In this document: piece by piece, positions 21,157 to 26,176 of the stretch
How positions within the stretch are numbered: position 1 is the first letter of the stretch
Layout of the letters: each line of letters begins with the position of its first letter
IMG/VR virus record: IMGVR_UViG_3300020160_001425
Coordinates: 1 to 26,176 of that record
DNA: 26,176 nucleotides
From: a virus
Reading direction: 5' to 3' (one strand)
Notes under the pieces: model-generated
The model's input: the letters and a program-made list of their open reading frames with translations, nothing else
What the model was told of the DNA's origin: nothing
The model's database searches: none
Position numbers and translations under genes: made by a program

Positions 21157-23451
21157 ATGGATTACAGGATTTTTTGGGAGGCCGGATTTCAAGTCTTCGG
21201 CCTGTACGGTCGTGGGCCGGACGGAAAATGTGCGTGCGGCAATCCGCATTGCCCTGAGAAGTCGCTGTTCAAGCACCCACGGGTGTCGAACTGGCAGCAC
21301 ACGCCTCACTGGTCGGAAGAGCAGCTGGAGACCATGGAGCTCATGGGCCAGTTCAAGACCGGGTACGGCGTCCTGCTGAGAACGGTTCTGGTCATCGACG
21401 TGGATGCGCGGAACGGCGGCATCGCCAGTCTCGCGAAGCTTCTGGAAGACTTCCCCGAGATCGCGTCGGCCGGGCTGATCGTCAACACGGGCTCCGGCGG
21501 CGGATCGAAGCACTATTTCTTCCGCGTGCCGGAAGGCACCTCGCTGCTGATCAAGCTGGAGAAGTATCCCGGCATCGACTTCAAGTCCGGCGCTGCCTTC
21601 GTGGTGGGGCCCGGCTCCATGCATGCCAGTGGCAACCGCTACGAGATCGCGATTGGCTCCCCGGAAGACATCGATGATGCCCCGGCGGCCCTGATCGAGG
21701 CGCTGCGGGTGCCCGAGAAGCACCGGGCGGATATCGGCGGCCGGACGGTGGACGTGTCCCACGGCGATCTGGCGGACATGCTGGCGCATATCCCGAACGA
21801 TGATCTGGACTATGACCAGTGGATCAAGATCGGCATGGCCCTTCACCATGCCTCTGGCGGGTCGGCCTATGCGGTCTGGGACACATGGTCGCAGAAGTCG
21901 AAGAAGTACGACGAGACGTCGATGCCGTACAAGTGGCACAGCTTCGGGCGGTCGGCCAACCCGGTCACGCTGGGCACGCTGGCCCACTATGCAGAGCAGA
22001 ACGGCTGGACCCAGCCCGTGACGTTCGTGCCGGATGTCGAGTTCGATTTTACACCGTACGAAGCAAAAGACAGCATCGACATCGACACGGCTGGCGTTGA
22101 CCTCCTGCGGCCGCCGGGCCTCGCCGGGCAGATCGCCACATGGATCGAAAGCCGGACCCGCCGGAAGCGCGAACAGCTGGCGTCCATGGCGGCCATCGTG
22201 GCCATCGGAAACATCTGCGGCCTGCGCTACATCGACGACCTCGACCGCTCCACCACCAACCTGTTCGTCTTCAATGTCGCGGGCTCCGGCACGGGCAAGG
22301 AGGCGGTGCAGGACTGCATCAGGGAGATCATGGTCGTCTGCGGCATGGCTGAGGCTGTCCACGGCACCATCAAGTCCGAACAGGAAGTCATGCGGAACCT
22401 GCTGAGGCACCAGCCCGCGTTCTTCCTGATCGACGAGATCGGCTTCCTGCTGCAGAAGATCAAGTCGGCCCAGAAGCGCGGCGGTGCCACCTATCTGGAG
22501 GGCATCATCGGCATCCTGATGTCGGCCTATTCCAAGGCTGACGGCAACATGATCCTGAGCGGTGACGCCAAGGACGAGATCAAGGCTGAGCTCCGCAAGG
22601 AACTGGTCAAGATCGACAAGCAGCTGGATGAGCTTGGCGAGAAGCCCTACCTGATCAAGCGCAAGGCCAGCGTGGAGTACCAGCTGCGGACCATCGGTCA
22701 GGGCCTGCCCCGGCCGTTCCTGTCGCTGTCCGGATACACCACCCCGGAGAACTTTGACGAGCTGGTGGACTATCAGAGCGCGGCCAACGGGTTTATCGCC
22801 CGGTCGATCCTCTGCATCGAGACCGATACCGCGCCGGAGACCAAAGACGACTGGATCAAGCAAGACCTGCCGGAGAGCCTGAAGATCACGCTGCAGCAGC
22901 TGTCCATGGGTGGCTCGTTCGACATGGTCGAGACCTTCGACGCCCGCGTGGAGTACTATGGCGATAAGATCGTCGTCCCGACCGCGCCGAAGGCCAAGGA
23001 CATGCTGCGCCGGGCCCGTAAGCTGTTCGACAAGATGGCGTACGAGCACAAGACCCTGTCCGGCCTTGAGGCGCTGCCGAACCGGGGCTACGAGCAGGTC
23101 AGCAAGGTCAGCCTGATCCTCGCCATCCCCGAGGGCGTCCGCACCGAGGAGCACGTCCGCTGGGCCTATGCTCTGGTGAAGCGGGACATCGAGAGCAAGA
23201 TGCACCTCGTGACAGGGAACGAGCGCGCCGTGGACAACCCGGCAATGGCCCTTCGGTCTAAGATCAGGCAGCTGCTGATCGGGCCGGAAGGCGAGACGCT
23301 GGGCGTGATCGTGAACCGTTTGCGGAAATACAAGCGGGAAGACATCGAGAAGTGCTTGGCCAAAATGGAGGAGGGCAACCTGATCACCTCCGAGGAAGAC
23401 ATCCACAAGTTCAACAAGAAACCCATCAAAAGGTTCAAGATAAAAGAGTGA
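21157..23451 (+). CDS. bifunctional primase-polymerase / helicase (Prim-Pol, PriCT-like, DUF3987-like)
   Basis: A 764-aa replication protein. Residues 1-190 are an archaeo-eukaryotic-type Prim-Pol domain: Asp81 and Asp83 (VIDVDARNGG), His119 (GGGSKHYFF), and VVGPGSMHASGNRYE (149-163). A Cys-rich loop lies near the N-terminus (CACGNPHC). Residues 200-285 resemble PriCT (YDQWIKIGMALHHASGG...). The C-terminal part is a DUF3987-like P-loop helicase: Walker A GSGTGK (376-381), Walker B FFLIDE with Asp426/Glu427. It should both prime and unwind phage DNA. ATG 21157 is chosen; it lies seven bases after the helix-turn-helix stop with no strong ribosome site, so translational coupling is likely. Confidence 0.85.
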   Translation: MDYRIFWEAGFQVFGLYGRGPDGKCACGNPHCPEKSLFKHPRVSNWQHTPHWSEEQLETMELMGQFKTGYGVLLRTVLVIDVDARNGGIASLAKLLEDFPEIASAGLIVNTGSGGGSKHYFFRVPEGTSLLIKLEKYPGIDFKSGAAFVVGPGSMHASGNRYEIAIGSPEDIDDAPAALIEALRVPEKHRADIGGRTVDVSHGDLADMLAHIPNDDLDYDQWIKIGMALHHASGGSAYAVWDTWSQKSKKYDETSMPYKWHSFGRSANPVTLGTLAHYAEQNGWTQPVTFVPDVEFDFTPYEAKDSIDIDTAGVDLLRPPGLAGQIATWIESRTRRKREQLASMAAIVAIGNICGLRYIDDLDRSTTNLFVFNVAGSGTGKEAVQDCIREIMVVCGMAEAVHGTIKSEQEVMRNLLRHQPAFFLIDEIGFLLQKIKSAQKRGGATYLEGIIGILMSAYSKADGNMILSGDAKDEIKAELRKELVKIDKQLDELGEKPYLIKRKASVEYQLRTIGQGLPRPFLSLSGYTTPENFDELVDYQSAANGFIARSILCIETDTAPETKDDWIKQDLPESLKITLQQLSMGGSFDMVETFDARVEYYGDKIVVPTAPKAKDMLRRARKLFDKMAYEHKTLSGLEALPNRGYEQVSKVSLILAIPEGVRTEEHVRWAYALVKRDIESKMHLVTGNERAVDNPAMALRSKIRQLLIGPEGETLGVIVNRLRKYKREDIEKCLAKMEEGNLITSEEDIHKFNKKPIKRFKIKE

Positions 23452-23481
23452 TTGACGTCGTACTAACATCGGTGATATGAG
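23452..23481 (+). promoter_or_regulatory. candidate promoter with leader hairpin (copy 1)
   Basis: TTGACG (23452-23457) begins right after the primase stop codon; TATGAG (23476-23481) follows with an 18-bp gap. Transcription would start near 23488, a few bases before the hairpin at 23492-23506. The same layout recurs upstream of the gene at 25820. Confidence 0.5.
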
Positions 23482-23491
23482 TTTTCTCACA

Positions 23492-23506
23492 GGGGCAAGG
23501 TGCCCC
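23492..23506 (+). promoter_or_regulatory. 5'-leader hairpin GGGGCA-AGG-TGCCCC
   Basis: A six-pair GC-rich stem with a three-base loop between the promoter candidate and the ribosome site GGAG (23511-23514). No T-run follows, so it is not a terminator. It probably lies at the very 5' end of the message. Confidence 0.6.
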
Positions 23507-23520
23507 GCTTGGAGATCAAG

Positions 23521-24108
23521 ATGACCCACAATGCAGAAGAAACCCGTCGCTCGATCAAGCTGTTCGCTGAAGAGCACCCGGACATGTGGAAGGACCTATG
23601 CGCCGCCAGCAACGAGTTCACCGCGTCACTGCATGCGTCCCTGCACCGCTGGGGCACCCTGACCCAGAACCAGATCAACGCGTGGTATCGCGGCTGGGAA
23701 AAGCGTCAGGCAGCAGTCTCCAAGGGCGGTGAGGCTGACCTGTCGCGCATCCGCGAGATGTTCGACACCGCCACCGCCAGCGGGTTCAAGAAGCCATGCT
23801 ACCGGGCCGAGGGCCTGAAGATCACCTTGGCCCCGGCGACCGGGCGCAACGCTGGTGCCCTGTACGTCGTGCAGATCGACTTCGAGGTCTATCAGGGCAA
23901 GGTCGAGGGCACCACGTTCAAGGCTGTCTATGGGGCTGGCAATGACACTCTGAGACGCCTGCAGATCATCGCTGCCAACCCGATGGAAGCAGCGGTGCGC
24001 TACGGCCGCCAGACCGGGCGCTGCTCGTGCTGCGGCCGGGAACTTACCAACAAGGTGAGCATCGACGCCGGGATCGGCCCGATCTGCGCGCAGAAGTGGG
24101 GGCTGTGA
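23521..24108 (+). CDS. DUF6011 zinc-binding protein
   Basis: A 195-aa protein. The C-terminal motif CSCCGRELTNKVSIDAGIGP followed by ICAQKWG is the DUF6011 signature, with cysteines that likely bind zinc. The N-terminal half is helical (EETRRSIKLFAEEHP, WYRGWEKRQAAVSK) and a beta-rich middle has LYVVQIDFEVYQG. DUF6011 occurs in many phage early proteins; its role is unknown but DNA or RNA binding is commonly assumed. ATG 23521 is chosen for GGAG six bases upstream; the frame is open to 23500 inside the leader hairpin. It has its own promoter candidate. Confidence 0.75.
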   Translation: MTHNAEETRRSIKLFAEEHPDMWKDLCAASNEFTASLHASLHRWGTLTQNQINAWYRGWEKRQAAVSKGGEADLSRIREMFDTATASGFKKPCYRAEGLKITLAPATGRNAGALYVVQIDFEVYQGKVEGTTFKAVYGAGNDTLRRLQIIAANPMEAAVRYGRQTGRCSCCGRELTNKVSIDAGIGPICAQKWGL

Positions 24109-25079
24109 TGGGGGATGTTCTGGCATCCATCCGCCACCTTCACGATCCCGGTCGGAGCGTTGATGAATGCTCCGATCTTTTTAAGGATTTTGTTTCCGGA
24201 TATTTTGGCCAAATCAATTTTGCAATTTACGTTTATTTTGACGACAGCATAGGGGCTATCCTTACAAAGAAATGTGGAAAAATTACAAAAGGAAATATGG
24301 AGGCTTTTTGGAAAAAGCTGGGGTACGAACGCATGGAGCGTTTTGAGTTAACGGTGAGTGGAAACGGAGTTGCTATCGCAATAAAGCCAGATGAGGTTAA
24401 GGATATGATTATAGCTAAACCAAAAGGGACAGACCGTGGTCCTGTTGCTGAAGTCAAATGTGACTGCTGCGGGTTCACGGAGAATGTCAGGGCGGACTAT
24501 GAACGGCTGTCCGCAGACAAGTACAAGTTGAATGAGGGTCAGGTGCTTGTGAAGGCCACCAAGAAGGGGTGGTCCAGCATCAAGGGAACCCTGCGCTGCC
24601 CAGAATGCGAAACGAAGCGCCGCGAAGAGGCGAAACCCCAGAAGGAAATTACAGTGAAAAACGTCGTGAACCTGCCCGTGACCGAAGAGCCCCGCCAGCC
24701 CAGCCGGGAACAGAAGCGCCAGATCGTTGCCCTCCTGACCGACGTCTATGACATCGCGTCCAACCGCTACACCGGGGGTGAGACCGACAAGACGGTCGCT
24801 GATGCCATCGGCAACGGTGTCCTGTTCGGCTGGGTGGCGCAGATCAGGGAAGACCTGTTTGGGCCCGACGGCGGCAACGAGGAAATCGTCCGGCTGGAGG
24901 TTGACGTGAAGGCGCATTCTGATGCGATCAGCGCCCTGACCCGCGACATGGCCGCATGTAGTAAGCTGATCGCTGACGGTCAGGACACCCTCTCCACCCT
25001 GCGTGCCAACCAGTCCGACCTTCAGCGCCGCATCGACGCCCTGAAGGCGTCTGTCGGCCCGCGCGCCCGAAACGTGTGA
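24108..25079 (+). CDS. mosaic zinc-ribbon protein, function unknown
   Basis: A 323-aa protein joined to the DUF6011 gene by TGATG. Three sections: (1) residues about 1-110, Phe/Tyr/Lys/Ile-rich, with AT-rich coding DNA; (2) residues 115-170, a zinc ribbon with Cys118/Cys121 and Cys164/Cys167; (3) residues 190-323, a segment with the pattern LLTDVYDIASNRYTGGETD and W...REDLFGPDGGNEE, then a coiled-coil-like tail (ALTRDMAACSKLIADG). Sections 2 and 3 look like separate phage proteins fused together. No enzyme motif is visible. The sharp composition change within the gene suggests recombination. Confidence 0.6.
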   Translation: MGDVLASIRHLHDPGRSVDECSDLFKDFVSGYFGQINFAIYVYFDDSIGAILTKKCGKITKGNMEAFWKKLGYERMERFELTVSGNGVAIAIKPDEVKDMIIAKPKGTDRGPVAEVKCDCCGFTENVRADYERLSADKYKLNEGQVLVKATKKGWSSIKGTLRCPECETKRREEAKPQKEITVKNVVNLPVTEEPRQPSREQKRQIVALLTDVYDIASNRYTGGETDKTVADAIGNGVLFGWVAQIREDLFGPDGGNEEIVRLEVDVKAHSDAISALTRDMAACSKLIADGQDTLSTLRANQSDLQRRIDALKASVGPRARNV

Positions 25080-25083
25080 CGCC

Positions 25084-25452
25084 ATGACCGTCAAGAAGTG
25101 CCGTATCGACGGGTGCCGTGAGCCAGCGGTGGGGGGGTACATGCCCTTCCGCTGCGCCCAACACAAGGCAGACCGCATCCGTAGGCAGAAGGCCAGCCAA
25201 CAGAGCAACCACCTGCGAACCCTGCCCAGCGGGGCCAAATGCCCTGAATGCGGCACCCCACTGAACGAGGTCCCATTCGGCGACTGTGTCGCGCACCGGG
25301 TTTGGACCATGTGTTCGAGCGAAGAGATCGCACGACGCACTGAAGAGCGCGACGTGGTGCAGCGGGCCACCGCCGACCGGGCTGTGGCGCTGCTGGAGGC
25401 CCTTCGCGACGTCTACGGTATCGATCTTCTCTCGAAGGGGGACAGGACATGA
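25084..25452 (+). CDS. small cysteine-rich (zinc finger-like) protein
   Basis: A 122-aa protein with two Cys/His sets: Cys6, Cys11, Cys24 and His27 (CRIDGCREP, FRCAQH), and CPEC with later His and Cys residues (CVAHRVWTMC). It ends with a helical tail. It probably binds zinc; function unknown. A run of seven G at 25131-25137 lies in the frame. It follows the previous gene after four bases and overlaps the next by ATGA. Confidence 0.6.
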   Translation: MTVKKCRIDGCREPAVGGYMPFRCAQHKADRIRRQKASQQSNHLRTLPSGAKCPECGTPLNEVPFGDCVAHRVWTMCSSEEIARRTEERDVVQRATADRAVALLEALRDVYGIDLLSKGDRT

Positions 25453-25724
25453 CCACCAGAACAAAAGAAGAGGCGTTTGACCTGTTTGAAGCTCACCGTG
25501 CAGAGTGGCTTGCCGCCGCCCGCAACTTTCTTAACAGGCAGCCCATCGGGTCAAAAATGACAGTAAACGATGTGCGCTCCGCTGTACCGCTGCCGGGCGG
25601 CATAGATGGCCGTGTCATGGGTTCTGTATTCAGGGGTCAGCCTTGGAAGATGGTTGCCTACAAACCCTCCGCCCGGAAAACTTGCCACAAACGTCCTATT
25701 GCGGTGTTCGAGAGGGTGGGGTGA
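25449..25724 (+). CDS. hypothetical protein, possible winged-helix
   Basis: A 91-aa protein. The pattern AHRAEWLAAARNFL, then IGSKMTVNDVRSAVPLPG, then VMGSVFRGQPWKMV suggests three helices and a beta wing, similar to small phage winged-helix proteins; this is inference. It ends with a basic stretch containing CHKRPI. ATG 25449 overlaps the previous stop (ATGA). Confidence 0.5.
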   Translation: MTTRTKEEAFDLFEAHRAEWLAAARNFLNRQPIGSKMTVNDVRSAVPLPGGIDGRVMGSVFRGQPWKMVAYKPSARKTCHKRPIAVFERVG

Positions 25725-25748
25725 GGCGAAAAAATAAGGTCTATGATG

Positions 25749-25777
25749 TTGACAATGCCACTGGACGAATGTAGAAC
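25749..25777 (+). promoter_or_regulatory. candidate promoter with leader hairpin (copy 2)
   Basis: TTGACA (25749-25754), 17-bp spacer, TAGAAC (25772-25777): perfect -35, four of six at -10. It lies in the 95-bp gap after the 91-aa gene. The predicted start near 25784 is just before a GGGGC/GCCCC hairpin. Confidence 0.6.
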
Positions 25778-25786
25778 TTCACACAT

Positions 25787-25801
25787 GGGGCATGTCGCCC
25801 C
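25787..25801 (+). promoter_or_regulatory. 5'-leader hairpin GGGGC-ATGTC-GCCCC
   Basis: A five-pair stem with a five-base loop, followed by GGGAG (25808-25812) and ATG 25820. Same order and spacing as the leader at 23492-23506; no T-run follows. Confidence 0.6.
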
Positions 25802-25819
25802 GCAGCTGGGAGAGCTGAT

Positions 25820-26176
25820 ATGGAACTGGAAATCGAGAACCTCGAACGCGCCCTGACCGACAAGGGCTACACGCAGCCGAACGTCTGGCTGGGCATCAAG
25901 TGGATCGGGAACTTCTGCTTCAACATCACCGCCTACAACCCGAAGGCCGTTGTGACCAACCAGACGATCACCCGCCTCTGCAAGGGCGACACCTTCGAAG
26001 AGGCTCTGGCCCGCGCGAAGGATGAGATCGAAAAGCTGCCCGATCCGGCTGTCGAGCTCAAGGAGCAGTTCCTGAAGGACCTCGCCAAGATGATCGACCG
26101 AGGCAACGAGCTCGGGGTCACCGTCAACCCGCTCACCGAGATGATGAAGAAGCTCTCGAAAAACGTGATCACGAAA
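25820..26176 (+). CDS. hypothetical protein, 3' end beyond the window
   Basis: Open from ATG 25820 (GGGAG at 25808-25812) to the window edge, 119 codons with no stop. It begins MELEIENLERALTDKGYT, has a beta middle (WLGIKWIGNFCFNI), then a helical acidic and Lys-rich part (EEALARAKDEIEKLP, EQFLKDLAKMID). No family recognised. It has its own promoter and leader hairpin, so it may start a further early operon. Confidence 0.65.
   Translation, partial: MELEIENLERALTDKGYTQPNVWLGIKWIGNFCFNITAYNPKAVVTNQTITRLCKGDTFEEALARAKDEIEKLPDPAVELKEQFLKDLAKMIDRGNELGVTVNPLTEMMKKLSKNVITK

Noticed and set aside
23492-23506. GGGGCA/TGCCCC hairpin as a terminator for the primase gene
   Set aside because: No T-run follows, and it lies after a promoter candidate and before a ribosome site, fitting a leader role better.
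21133-23577. An 814-codon open frame on the minus strand opposite the primase-polymerase gene
   Set aside because: It is antisense to a gene with clear Prim-Pol and helicase motifs; GC-rich codon bias commonly keeps this frame open. It has no recognisable domain or ribosome site.

Overview
The window is one stretch of a tailed-phage genome (or a prophage of the same type). The DNA is GC-rich, genes are packed with ATGA, GTGA or TGATG overlaps, and Shine-Dalgarno sites are clear. The protein families resemble those of phages of alphaproteobacteria. That host class is an inference from family resemblance; the genus cannot be read from the sequence. The virion genes look like a short-tailed (podovirus-like) particle: a head-tail adaptor candidate, a nozzle/stabilisation candidate, two very large ejection-type proteins and a fibre. 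Portal, terminase and capsid genes are absent and probably lie to the left. No integrase, phage RNA polymerase, tRNA, CRISPR array or insertion sequence was seen.

Layout. (1) 1-1270, rightward lysis cassette: holin-like protein, NlpC/P60-CHAP-type endolysin, inner spanin, and an outer-spanin lipoprotein in an overlapping frame. (2) 1303-14308, rightward virion module: adaptor, nozzle, a small beta-rich protein, a repeat-rich 342-aa protein, a GNAT acetyltransferase, a 1330-aa ejection protein carrying an S74 autoprotease core and a lysozyme domain, a 629-aa ejection protein, a fibre and two small fibre-associated genes. (3) 14293-20823, leftward recombination/replication operon. In transcription order: Sak4-like ATPase, SSB-like protein with an acidic tip, a 32-aa membrane microprotein, YqaJ exonuclease, metallophosphoesterase, 78-aa protein, PD-(D/E)XK-like nuclease, SF2 helicase with zinc clusters, VRR-NUC nuclease and three small unknowns. 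(4) 20824-20912, a short divergent control region with two overlapping face-to-face promoter candidates. (5) 20913-26176, rightward early module: small helix-turn-helix protein, primase-polymerase/helicase, DUF6011 zinc protein, a mosaic zinc protein, small zinc protein and others, ending in a gene cut by the window edge.

How it works together (inference): the two early arms leaving 20.85 kb supply replication (Prim-Pol/helicase) and recombination (exonuclease, SSB, annealase/ATPase, helicase, resolvase-like nucleases). The structural and lysis arm runs rightward into the tail of the leftward operon, meeting it in a 16-bp convergent overlap with no terminator.

The most unusual features are in the 1330-aa ejection protein. 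Its phage-tail-lysozyme domain appears circularly permuted: the half that normally comes second precedes the catalytic half. An S74 Ser-Lys autoprotease core, normally at the C-terminus of a fibre, sits at residues 277-344 and could cut the chain into a 276-aa and a 1054-aa product. Also notable are two matched promoter-plus-hairpin leaders (23.45 and 25.75 kb), a UUCG-loop hairpin behind the ssb gene, an AT-rich block inside a GC-rich gene, and a metallophosphoesterase whose first metal-ligand Asp is replaced by Cys. No gap of more than about 100 bases lacks a gene.
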